Assembly: GCA_955652925.1 (NCBI GenBank)
Contig: CATPCO010000441.1
Coordinates: 1 to 6,199 of the forward strand
From: an uncultured Xanthobacteraceae bacterium
GTDB lineage: Bacteria > Pseudomonadota > Alphaproteobacteria > Rhizobiales > Xanthobacteraceae
Direction of reading: 5' to 3'
Length of the DNA stretch: 6,199 nucleotides
Positions within the stretch are counted from its first letter, which is position 1. The number at the start of each line of letters is the position of its first letter. The position numbers were made by a program, and so were the translations under genes. Below, piece by piece: positions 1 through 6,199 of this stretch. The notes below the pieces were generated by a model. The model was not told the origin of the DNA. It saw only the letters and a list, made by a program, of their open reading frames with translations, and did not search any database.

Positions 1-1038
1 GGACCCGTGCTTCTCATCAACGGTCATATGGACCCTGGCGTCGAGATGAGCGGATGGACCGTCGACCCCTATGCCGCGAAATTCGAGGACGGCTGGATCT
101 GGGGAATGGGCGCGCACGACGACAAGGGCGGCTGCGTCGCCGCGATTTGTGCGCTCGAAGCGATCGTACGCTCGGGCATTCGCCTCAAGGGCGACGTTCT
201 CATGACACCCGTCATTGCTCACAAGCTTGGCGGGGCGGGTACTCGCGCGCTTCTGCGCCACGGCATCAAGGCGGATCTATGCATCAACATGGAGCATTCG
301 AACAACACGATTGCGAATGTTTGCGTTGGCGTCGTGATGGTGCGGTTTGTTTGCTCGGCTCCCGAGCTGTTTTTCCGCTACAGCGAGGAAGCGCGCGCCG
401 CCTACATGAACCCGATCGAGCAGCAGATGGAAATCGTGCGGAGGATCGGTCCGAGCCTCACGCCGATCGCGCCGGGCGGGTGGCTGACGTTTGCGCCGCA
501 TCCGGAGCTTCCCGGCTTTCCGACCCACACCTTCGACGTCATGCACAAGGAGCATTACTATTTCAAAAGCGCAACCGGGCGCTCGACGCGGGAATGCGAG
601 CTCGCTCTGCAGTTCCGCACCGTTCCCGGGCAGACAGTCGCGAGCATCGAGAGCGACCTCAAGCGGCTGCTCGCGCGCATCAAGGAAGATCATCCGGCGT
701 TCAATTGCGCGCTTGAAATCCCCGCCCGCGGCACCGAGCAAACCTGGAACCAGCTGCCGATGGTCTGCCCTTCGGATCACCCTCTGGTCGCCGCGCTGGC
801 AGAGGGCCAGGCTTTGGCGTCGGGCCAGCCGGCTGTCGTCGGCGCGCACGGACGTCTCGGCAATGTCGGTGACGGCAACATCATCCAGGAGGCGCTCGCA
901 ATCCCGACGGTGCAATACGGTCCGGGCGACATCCGGGTCTACAAGGAGTGGCCAACACCCGACGAACGGGTGCGACTTGCCGACCTCGTGACCGCCGCCA
1001 AAGCAGTCGCGCACGCGACAGTGCGCTTGTGCGGCTGA
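1..1038 (+). CDS. M20-family metallopeptidase/deacylase homologue (ArgE/DapE-like), 5'-truncated by window edge, atypical active site
   Basis: The frame is open from base 1, so the true start and probably some 70-100 N-terminal residues lie left of the window. Residues here are numbered from the GTG at base 7, which is not a likely start because it sits in the conserved strand before the first metal motif. M20 enzymes are cytosolic di-zinc hydrolases of amide, acyl or carbamoyl groups on amino acids. Visible family marks are GHMD (H7, D9), the bridging-Asp motif HDDKGG (D38), GGAGTRALL (75-83), INMEHS (E96 as a metal ligand), a lid/dimerisation domain at about 108-225, a FRTVPG strand, and a C-terminal GDGN...YGPGDI...TPDERV block. 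The usual catalytic Glu-Glu before GG.GT is His72-Lys73, and the usual C-terminal metal His before the DE pair is Pro316. The fold assignment is firm. Catalysis and substrate are uncertain. It is first in the visible operon, 16 bases before the transporter gene. Confidence 0.85.
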   Translation, partial: GPVLLINGHMDPGVEMSGWTVDPYAAKFEDGWIWGMGAHDDKGGCVAAICALEAIVRSGIRLKGDVLMTPVIAHKLGGAGTRALLRHGIKADLCINMEHSNNTIANVCVGVVMVRFVCSAPELFFRYSEEARAAYMNPIEQQMEIVRRIGPSLTPIAPGGWLTFAPHPELPGFPTHTFDVMHKEHYYFKSATGRSTRECELALQFRTVPGQTVASIESDLKRLLARIKEDHPAFNCALEIPARGTEQTWNQLPMVCPSDHPLVAALAEGQALASGQPAVVGAHGRLGNVGDGNIIQEALAIPTVQYGPGDIRVYKEWPTPDERVRLADLVTAAKAVAHATVRLCG

Positions 1039-1045
1039 GAAGGGA
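1038..1045 (+). promoter_or_regulatory. Ribosome binding site of the MFS transporter gene
   Basis: AGAAGGGA is a good purine-rich Shine-Dalgarno match that begins on the last base of the M20 stop codon. It lies 9 bases before the ATG at 1055 and 15 bases before a second in-frame ATG at 1061. The spacing favours 1055 as the start. Its position on the upstream stop suggests translational coupling. Confidence 0.6.
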
Positions 1046-1054
1046 TCGTGGTGT

Positions 1055-2329
1055 ATGATAATGCAACACACACCGATGCCTCGGGTCGCGGCAGCCAGCG
1101 CGATCGGCACAATATTGGAATGGTACGACTTCGCCCTCTACAACGCGATGTCGGGTCTCGTCTTCAACAAGATCTTCTTCCCGTCTTTCGATCCGTTGGT
1201 TGGCACGCTGCTGTCGTTTCTCACCTATGGTGTGGGCATGGTGGCTCGCCCGGTTGGCGGCATCATCTGCGGCCGGCTCGGCGACATGATCGGCCGCCGG
1301 CCCATGCTGATCGCCACCGTTTCCACCATGGGGGCAACCACCGCGCTCGTCGGGTTGTTGCCGTCGTACAACGACATCGGGGTACTGGCGCCGATCCTCC
1401 TCGTGCTCCTTCGCTTCGTGCAAGGCATCATGCTCGGCGGTGAATGGGCGGGCGCGGTGCTGCTGTCGGTCGAGCACGGCTCGGCCAAACGGCGCGGGCT
1501 TAATGCCTCATGGACGCAATGCGGCACGCCGGGGGGCACGCTGCTGGCGACCGCTGCTTTGGCGCTCACGACTGCCGTCACCAGCAACGACACGTTCATC
1601 GCCTGGGCCTGGCGCATTCCGTTTCTCGCCAGCGTCGTGCTGATCTTTTATGGCGTATGGCTGCGAGCCCGCGTAGACGAGACGCCGCAGTTCAGCATGC
1701 TCAAGGCCAAGGACGAGATCGCCAGAGCACCGATCATGGAGGTGCTGCGCGTCCATTGGCGGCGCGTGCTCATGGGGTGCAGCATCAAATTCGGCCCCGA
1801 TGCCGTCGGAGCCTTGATGTTCGTTTTCACGCTCACCTATCTCAACCAGGTCGTGATGGTCGACCGCTCGCTCGCCTTGAGCGCGGTCAGCATCGGGTCC
1901 GCGGCCAACCTGGTCACCATACCTCTGTTCGGATCCCTGTCGGACCGGTTCGGCCGCCGCAGGGTTTACCTGGTCGGTATCGCGTTTGCGATCGCCTACA
2001 CCTGGCTGCTGTTTCGGCTGCTCGATACCGCTATTCCCATCGTCATCATTCTCGCGGTGGTCATTGGTCTCGTCATCCACGCCTCATTATGGGGAACGCA
2101 GGCCTCGTTCATCACAGAGCAATTCCCGACGAGGCTGCGCTACAGCGGCTCTTCGCTCTCCTACACGCTGGCCGGCATTCTTGCCGCGGCGACGCCGGCG
2201 GTCCTGGTCGCCCTGCAAAGCCATTTCGGCGCGAGTTGGGGGCCGGCGAGCTATGTGGTGTTCCTGCTCGTCGTGACCGGGATGGCAATCATTTTCGGCA
2301 CCACCAAACCAGTGGACGATGAGATCTGA
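1055..2329 (+). CDS. MFS transporter, metabolite:H+ symporter (MHS) family
   Basis: This is a complete 424-residue inner-membrane protein, the normal length for a 12-helix MFS carrier. The N-terminal GTILEWYDF..Y motif (residues 18-29) is typical of the MHS group that includes KgtP, ShiA and ProP. MFS motif A follows TM2 as GRLGDMIGRRP (73-83). The stretch from LLRFVQG to GGEWAGA (118-134) carries the conserved Arg120 and Glu130. Residues W202-F213 (WLRARVDETPQF) match the end of TM6 in this family. A second motif-A copy, GSLSDRFGRRR (293-303), marks the repeat in the C-terminal half. Hydrophobic helices continue to a short polar tail. Known MHS carriers move carboxylates, betaines and related solutes with protons. 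Its place between the M20 gene and hyuAB suggests it imports the substrate of the pathway. The actual solute is not readable. Confidence 0.93.
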   Translation: MIMQHTPMPRVAAASAIGTILEWYDFALYNAMSGLVFNKIFFPSFDPLVGTLLSFLTYGVGMVARPVGGIICGRLGDMIGRRPMLIATVSTMGATTALVGLLPSYNDIGVLAPILLVLLRFVQGIMLGGEWAGAVLLSVEHGSAKRRGLNASWTQCGTPGGTLLATAALALTTAVTSNDTFIAWAWRIPFLASVVLIFYGVWLRARVDETPQFSMLKAKDEIARAPIMEVLRVHWRRVLMGCSIKFGPDAVGALMFVFTLTYLNQVVMVDRSLALSAVSIGSAANLVTIPLFGSLSDRFGRRRVYLVGIAFAIAYTWLLFRLLDTAIPIVIILAVVIGLVIHASLWGTQASFITEQFPTRLRYSGSSLSYTLAGILAAATPAVLVALQSHFGASWGPASYVVFLLVVTGMAIIFGTTKPVDDEI

Positions 2330-2338
2330 ATAGCGACA

Positions 2339-4399
2339 ATGGCAAATGCGCGCATCGGTATCGATGTGGGCGGCACCTTCACCGACCTGGTGCTTCTCGA
2401 CGAATTCGGCGAGCCGGTCTTTCACAAGCTTCCTTCGACGCCGGGTGCGCCACACCTCGCTCCCATTCGCGGCATCGTCCACCTGCTTGAGACCGCAAAA
2501 GTCGCGCCGCAGGATGTGGGCTTCATCGGACTCGGAACGACCGTCGCGACCAACATGCTGCTTGAGCGCAAGGGCGCTCGCACCGGCCTGATCACGACCG
2601 AAGGCTTTCGTGACCTCCTGGAAATCGGACGGCAGCAACGGCCTTTGGTCTTTGACCCGTTCACGCCCAAGCCGTCCCCCCTTATCCCACGCGAGCATCG
2701 TTTCGGCGTTCGCGAGCGAGTGACGTTCGACGGCAGCGTGCTCACTCCACTCGACGAGCGTGAGGTCGTGGACGCCGCCAAAAAGTTGCGTGACGCAGGC
2801 GTTGTCAGCGTCGCCATTTGTTTCCTGCATTCCTATGCCCACCCGGCGCATGAGCAGCGCGCCGGAGCTCTCGTGCGCGAGCTTTGGCAAGATGTGCATC
2901 TCGTCACGTCGCAGGCGCTGATCCCGGAATTTCGTGAATACGAGCGGCTCACCACCACCGTGCTCAACGCTTATCTGCTGCCCGGAATGCGCGACTATAT
3001 TGCGCAGTTTTCCGCCGAGGTGCGTGGGCTCGGCATCGGCGCCGAGCCGCTGATCATGAGCTCGAGCGGCGGGGCGCTGCGCGCGCTGCTCGCCGCGCGG
3101 CGCCCGGTCGACACGCTGTTTTCCGGACCGAGCGGTGGGGTGAGCGGCTCGGTTTTTATTTCCGCCGCAGCTGCCGTCAAGGACACGATCAATTTCGATA
3201 TGGGCGGCACCAGCACCGAAGTGTGCGTGGTTCACCGCGGCAAACCGGAGCTCAGCCATCAGCGCGAGATCGAAGGCTTTCCACTGCGCAGTACGGCCAT
3301 AGCGGTCAACACCATCGGCGCCGGCGGCAGCAGCATCGCGCGCGTCGATGCCGGCGGACTCCTCCATGTCGGTCCGCAAAGCGTTGGCGCCGATCCGGGG
3401 CCGGCCTGCTACGGCCGCGGCGGCACGGCGCCCACGGTCACCGACGCCAACGTGGTGCTCGGACGGCTTCATCCCGAATTTCTGCTCGGCGGTAGCTTGC
3501 GCATTGACGCCAAGCGCGCCGCAGTAGCGATCGAGGAGCTCATCGCCAGGCCGCTGCGCATCGGCGTGGTCGAAGCAGCGGCCGCGATCCTGGCCGTCTC
3601 CAACAACAATATCGCGCAGGCGGTGCGACTGGTGTCGACCAGCAAGGGGCTTGATCCCGCCGATTACACGCTCGTGGCCTATGGCGGCGCTGGACCGCTG
3701 CATGCCACCTCGGTTGCTGCGGAGCTCGGCATCTCGAACATCCTGATTCCTGCCGGGCCCGGCATTCTCTGCGCCTTCGGCGTGCTGACCAAGGATATTG
3801 CCATGGACCTCAGCATGAGCCGCCTGATGACCGATGCGGGTGATGAGCTCGGCGGCAAGGTGCGCCGGGTCTTTTGCGAGCTTGAGCAGCGCGCCGAGGA
3901 AGAGCTCAGGGAGAGCGGCGCGAGCGTCGCAGGCCTGCAATTCGCCTACACCATTGACGCTCGTTATGCCGGCCAGAATTTTGAGCTGCCCGTCCTCACT
4001 GACCTTGGGGACACTCACTTGCGCGAGCAGATCCGCGCGCGCTTCCATGAGGAACATCGAAAGGTTTACGGCTTCGTGCGCGAGACCAGCGCGCTGGAGC
4101 TTGTAACCTTCCGCCTGCGTGCGATTGTCCCGACCGCGCAACCCCGCGCCGCCAAGGAGCTCCCCGCGCGGCAGCACGCAAGGCCCGCGGGCACTCGCGC
4201 GGTTGTCTTCGACGAGGCGGATGGACCCATCCCCTGTGACCTCTATGAGCGAGCCTGCCTCGCAGCCGGTCAAAGCATCAGGGGACCCGTCATCATCGAG
4301 CAGATGGATACGACGACCATCGTTACTCCCGGCTTTGGCGTGCTCGTTCATCCGAGCGGCAATCTCTTCCTCTCGCGCGATGAAAGGCTCGCGTCGTGA
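2339..4399 (+). CDS. hyuA: Hydantoinase/oxoprolinase subunit A family protein (N-methylhydantoinase A-like)
   Basis: This 686-residue protein has the usual length for a free-standing A subunit. The N-terminal ASKHA-type nucleotide-binding segment begins with GIDVGGTFTDLVLLD (7-21), followed by GTTVATNMLLERKGARTGL (66-84) and EGFRDLLEIGRQ (88-99). The central hydantoinase-A domain shows SSSGG (241-245), SGPSGG (262-267), the second phosphate-binding motif FDMGGTST (286-293), a VGPxSxGADPGPACYGRGG-type stretch and AYGGAGPLH (447-455). The C-terminal domain runs from about 500. Family members bind ATP and, with a B subunit, hydrolyse cyclic amides such as 5-oxoproline or N-methylhydantoin; relatives act in acetone and acetophenone carboxylases. 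It starts 9 bases after the transporter stop with no convincing Shine-Dalgarno site, so coupled translation is likely. Its stop overlaps the hyuB start. The family is certain; the substrate is not. Confidence 0.95.
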   Translation: MANARIGIDVGGTFTDLVLLDEFGEPVFHKLPSTPGAPHLAPIRGIVHLLETAKVAPQDVGFIGLGTTVATNMLLERKGARTGLITTEGFRDLLEIGRQQRPLVFDPFTPKPSPLIPREHRFGVRERVTFDGSVLTPLDEREVVDAAKKLRDAGVVSVAICFLHSYAHPAHEQRAGALVRELWQDVHLVTSQALIPEFREYERLTTTVLNAYLLPGMRDYIAQFSAEVRGLGIGAEPLIMSSSGGALRALLAARRPVDTLFSGPSGGVSGSVFISAAAAVKDTINFDMGGTSTEVCVVHRGKPELSHQREIEGFPLRSTAIAVNTIGAGGSSIARVDAGGLLHVGPQSVGADPGPACYGRGGTAPTVTDANVVLGRLHPEFLLGGSLRIDAKRAAVAIEELIARPLRIGVVEAAAAILAVSNNNIAQAVRLVSTSKGLDPADYTLVAYGGAGPLHATSVAAELGISNILIPAGPGILCAFGVLTKDIAMDLSMSRLMTDAGDELGGKVRRVFCELEQRAEEELRESGASVAGLQFAYTIDARYAGQNFELPVLTDLGDTHLREQIRARFHEEHRKVYGFVRETSALELVTFRLRAIVPTAQPRAAKELPARQHARPAGTRAVVFDEADGPIPCDLYERACLAAGQSIRGPVIIEQMDTTTIVTPGFGVLVHPSGNLFLSRDERLAS
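4382..4387 (+). promoter_or_regulatory. Ribosome binding site that supports the GTG start of hyuB
   Basis: GAAAGG inside the end of hyuA lies 8 bases before the GTG at 4396. The GTG shares GTGA with the hyuA stop codon, the classic arrangement for coupled synthesis of two subunits. This is why the GTG was preferred over later in-frame starts such as the ATG that encodes residue 24, which would cut into conserved sequence. Confidence 0.5.
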
Positions 4400-5307
4400 G
4401 ACCATCCCACAGACGCGCGCGCATCGAGATCGTTGCCGGCGCGCTCGAAGCCGCGACGGCCGAGATGTGCGCGAGCCTTATCCGGAGCGCCTATTCGCCC
4501 AACATCAAGGAGCGCGCCGACTGTTCGACGGCCATATGCGATATGCAGGGCCGCACGCTCTCAATTGCGACACATGCGCCCGCCCATCTCGGATCCACGC
4601 TCAAGCTTGTTCCTGCGGTGCTCGAACGTTTCCCCATCAAAACGCTCGCGCCGGGTGACGTGTTTTTCGCCAACGACCCCTACATTGTCGGCGTCACTCA
4701 CCTCAATGACTGCACCGCAGCCGCGCCGATCTTCATCGCGGACAAGGTGGTCGCATTCGCGCTCGCCGTTGCCCACCATTCGGATGTCGGCGGCCGGGTG
4801 CCAGGAAGTGAATCCGGCGACTCCACCAGCATCTTCCAGGACGGCGTGCGGCTGCCGCCGATGCGGCTCGTCGCAAACGGCATTCGCCGCGACGACGTCT
4901 GGGAGATGTTCCTGCTCAATTCGCGCACCCCGCATTTCAGCAATGGCGATCTGCTTGCGCAGCTCGCCGCGCTCGAACGCGGCAGGATCCGCGTCGAGGA
5001 AATCTATGCGCGCTATGGCCTCGAGGAGACAAGCTCGGCGATCGAGCGGGTGCTGGACGCGACTGAAAAACGCATGCGCAGCCGCATCGGTGAAGTCTTG
5101 CGCGCGGGTACCTACAGCACGCAGGACTGGCTCGATGACGACGGTCTCTCGAACGAGCCGGTGAAGCTTTCCGCGTTCAATCAGCATCGACGGCAACGGA
5201 GTGCTGTTCGATCTCTCGGAGTGCCCGCCGCAGCTCGGATCGGGGAAAAACGTTCCCCTCACGCACACCATGGCAACGGTTATCTATTGTCTCAAGGCAG
5301 TCGTTGA
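4396..5307 (+). CDS. hyuB: HyuB N-terminal fragment (reading frame before the frameshift)
   Basis: The open frame codes for 303 residues, but only about the first 258-260 are HyuB. Conserved features are RSAYSPNIKERADCS (30-44), THAPAHLGS, GDVFFANDPYIVGVTHLND (87-105), the histidine pair of AHHSDVGGRVPGS (H127-H128) and DWLDDDG (244-250). After EPVKL the sequence turns into an Arg/His/Gln-rich stretch with no family resemblance, ending at the TGA at 5305. This tail is the out-of-frame reading of the second half. The fragment alone is unlikely to be a working subunit. Confidence 0.8.
   Translation: MRPSHRRARIEIVAGALEAATAEMCASLIRSAYSPNIKERADCSTAICDMQGRTLSIATHAPAHLGSTLKLVPAVLERFPIKTLAPGDVFFANDPYIVGVTHLNDCTAAAPIFIADKVVAFALAVAHHSDVGGRVPGSESGDSTSIFQDGVRLPPMRLVANGIRRDDVWEMFLLNSRTPHFSNGDLLAQLAALERGRIRVEEIYARYGLEETSSAIERVLDATEKRMRSRIGEVLRAGTYSTQDWLDDDGLSNEPVKLSAFNQHRRQRSAVRSLGVPAAARIGEKRSPHAHHGNGYLLSQGSR
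5165..5185 (+). other. Frameshift site in hyuB
   Basis: The switch from the first frame to the second (equivalent to one extra base, or two lost) must lie after the TGA at 5162-5164 in the second frame and before the conserved IDGNG codons that start at 5186. The T runs at 5168-5170 and 5176-5177 are the likeliest places. The TT at 5176-5177 gives the smoothest family-like reading when reduced to a single T. Confidence 0.75.
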
Positions 5308-6037
5308 TCCCTCGATCGCCAACAACGAAGGGGTCTATCGGGTCATCCGCCTCAATGCGCCGGCGGGCAGCATTGTCAATCCGCTTCCGCCGGCAGCGGT
5401 GGGTTCGAGAAATCCTACGGCCATGATTCTGGCGGACGTGCTGTTGCGCGCGTTGGGTCAGGCGGCCCCCGCGCGGGCGATCGCCGCGAGCGGCAACATG
5501 CAGGGTACGATTCTCGCGGGCCGGGACGCCGCTCGCGGCCGCTATTTCGTCAACTACGAGAATTTTGCCGGCGGTCAGGGCGCGTTGCCGACACGAGACG
5601 GCGACGATGCCATGCATGTCTCGATGTCGAATACGTCCAATCTCCCGATCGAAGCGATGGAAATGGAATTCCCGCTCCGCGCCGAGCGCTACGAATTGAT
5701 CCCCGGGTCCGGCGGCTCGGGACGCCAGCGCGGCGGCCTTGGTGTTTGCCGCGACTACCGGATCATCGGTGATGGCGTTGAGCTCGCAACACGCAGCACG
5801 CGACAGCGGTTTGCGGCGCAGGGACTCGATGGCGGGGGGAGCGGAGCTCTCGGGGCGTTCATTGTCGATCCCGATACGCCGCAAGAACAGAAGCTTCCCG
5901 GGACCGGTTCGGAAATTGCGCTCCGCAATGGTGCCTTGCTGCGGATTGAAACGGCCGGCGGAGGCGGATACGGCGACGCCGCGGAACGCGACCCGGACCA
6001 GATCGCCGCCGATCGCCGCAGCGGCAAGGTTCTGTAG
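5201..6037 (+). CDS. hyuB: HyuB C-terminal fragment (reading frame after the frameshift)
   Basis: A GTG at 5201 is the first conventional start in this frame, but family sequence (SISIDGNG) already begins at about 5177 and the frame is open from 5165, after a TGA at 5162. The GTG is therefore probably an internal Val codon rather than a real start. Features typical of the HyuB C-terminal half are VLFDLSE, NNEGVYRVIRLNAPAGSIVNP, NYENFAGGQGA, SNTSNLPIEAMEMEFPLRAERYEL, the glycine-rich GSGGSGRQRGGLGVCRDYR, and the closing TAGGGGYGDAAERDPDQIAADR..G. It has the length expected for the missing half of the protein. Confidence 0.8.
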   Translation: MLFDLSECPPQLGSGKNVPLTHTMATVIYCLKAVVDPSIANNEGVYRVIRLNAPAGSIVNPLPPAAVGSRNPTAMILADVLLRALGQAAPARAIAASGNMQGTILAGRDAARGRYFVNYENFAGGQGALPTRDGDDAMHVSMSNTSNLPIEAMEMEFPLRAERYELIPGSGGSGRQRGGLGVCRDYRIIGDGVELATRSTRQRFAAQGLDGGGSGALGAFIVDPDTPQEQKLPGTGSEIALRNGALLRIETAGGGGYGDAAERDPDQIAADRRSGKVL

Positions 6038-6052
6038 GGTTGGCAAAGCGGA

Positions 6053-6079
6053 CAAGTTTGCGCAGTCTGCGCAAGCTTG
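6053..6079. terminator. Bidirectional hairpin between convergent genes, candidate terminator
   Basis: The 12-base arms 6053-6064 and 6068-6079 pair completely around a GTC loop, with one U·G pair (6057/6075) and a GC-rich upper stem (TGCGCA). The hairpin begins 16 bases after the hyuB stop and ends 28 bases before the stop of the minus-strand gene, as expected for a shared terminator. Neither strand has a clear T-run right after the stem, so it is not a textbook intrinsic terminator. It could instead be an mRNA 3'-end stabiliser or a Rho-assisted site. Confidence 0.55.
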
Positions 6080-6106
6080 ACTGCGTGCGCGCCGTGCCCA
6101 CCTGTC

Positions 6107-6199
6107 CTAATCCAGGCAGAAGCCCTTGCGCCGCACAAAGCTGCCGAAGTCGGTGCGCAGGGGCTGCGCGTATTGGCGCGCCTTGTCCTCCGACCAGCC
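6107..6199 (-). CDS. C-terminal 30 residues of an unidentified protein, cut by the window edge
   Basis: Read on the minus strand from the window edge, the frame codes for 30 residues beginning GWSEDKARQYAQPLRTDF and ending RRKGFCLD, closed by a TAG (complement of 6107-6109). The balanced, globular-looking composition with Trp, Tyr, two Phe and a terminal Leu-Asp resembles a real protein end rather than a GC-rich shadow frame. Stop placement just beyond the hairpin supports a convergent gene. I do not recognise the family, and no function is claimed. Confidence 0.55.
   Translation of the reverse strand, partial: GWSEDKARQYAQPLRTDFGSFVRRKGFCLD

Larger units (their letters stand above)
4396..6037 (+). 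pseudogene. hyuB: Hydantoinase/oxoprolinase subunit B gene, interrupted by a frameshift
   Basis: Two consecutive reading frames each carry one half of a single HyuB protein. The first half begins at the GTG overlapping hyuA. The second half ends at the TAG at 6035. Conserved family sequence leaves the first frame and resumes in the next one within about 5167-5185. Leaving out one base of the TT at 5176-5177 reads VKLSASISIDGNG through the junction and gives one 546-residue protein, in the normal HyuB size range. Leaving out one T of the run at 5167-5170 reads VKLPRSISIDGNG, also possible. HyuB is the partner of HyuA in ATP-dependent hydrolysis of cyclic amides. If the shift is real, the complex is probably inactive; if it is a sequencing error, the gene is intact. 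I see no typical slippery site to argue for programmed frameshifting. Confidence 0.85.

Noticed and set aside
277..1110. A 277-codon minus-strand open frame opposite the M20 gene
   Set aside because: It has no family-like motifs, its composition is Arg/Asp/His-rich, and it runs antisense to a well-supported gene.
1510..2322. A 270-codon plus-strand frame inside the transporter gene
   Set aside because: It is an alternate-frame shadow of a well-supported MFS transporter, lacks hydrophobic helices and is rich in Arg and His.
2087..4405. A 772-codon open frame on the minus strand covering all of hyuA and the end of the transporter gene
   Set aside because: It lies opposite a certain hyuA gene, is rich in Arg, Ala, His, Asp and Gly without recognisable motifs, and is explained by the high G/C third-position bias of the plus-strand genes, which suppresses stops in this frame.
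5165..5185. Programmed ribosomal frameshifting as the explanation of split hyuB
   Set aside because: There is no typical slippery heptamer, no stop codon in the first frame at the shift point, and I know of no HyuB family member that uses recoding. Mutation or sequencing error is simpler.
6001..6019. Direct repeat GATCGCCGC at 6001-6009 and 6011-6019
   Set aside because: Two short copies inside the coding end of hyuB are explained by neighbouring similar codons in GC-rich DNA. There is no array or flanking structure.
5177..6055. A 292-codon minus-strand open frame opposite the second half of hyuB
   Set aside because: The plus strand here encodes clear HyuB sequence. The minus frame shows only GC-bias composition.

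Overview
The window is GC-rich, gene-dense bacterial DNA. Short gaps, a GTGA gene overlap and strong G/C preference at third codon positions suggest a proteobacterium, perhaps a soil or plant-associated alphaproteobacterium of the Hyphomicrobiales. That placement is an impression from base composition and protein style, not a computed result. No RNA gene, CRISPR array, insertion sequence or phage gene is visible.

Bases 1-6037 hold one plus-strand run of four genes with gaps of 16, 9 and -4 bases, so they almost certainly form one operon whose promoter lies left of the window. In order they are: (1) the 3' part of an M20-family metallopeptidase/deacylase homologue (to 1038); (2) a complete MFS transporter of the metabolite:H+ symporter type (1055-2329); (3) a complete hydantoinase/oxoprolinase A-subunit homologue, hyuA-like (2339-4399); and (4) the B-subunit partner, hyuB-like (4396-6037), split by a frameshift near 5167-5177. 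Past a 69-base gap with a 12-bp hairpin, the last 93 bases hold the C-terminal end of an unidentified minus-strand gene, so the operon and its neighbour converge.

Read as a pathway, the operon looks like an uptake-and-degradation cassette. The symporter would import a small, probably acidic metabolite. HyuA and HyuB would form the ATP-dependent complex that opens or activates a cyclic amide (hydantoin, 5-oxoproline or similar) or a related compound. The M20 protein would process an amide or carbamoyl product. The real substrate cannot be read from the sequence.

Two points complicate this picture. The hyuB reading frame is broken, by mutation or by a sequencing error. The M20 homologue keeps three metal-ligand positions but lacks the usual catalytic Glu-Glu pair and the C-terminal metal-binding His, so it may not be an ordinary hydrolase. 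I see no clearly novel multi-gene system; the unusual M20 protein is the best candidate for new biology.
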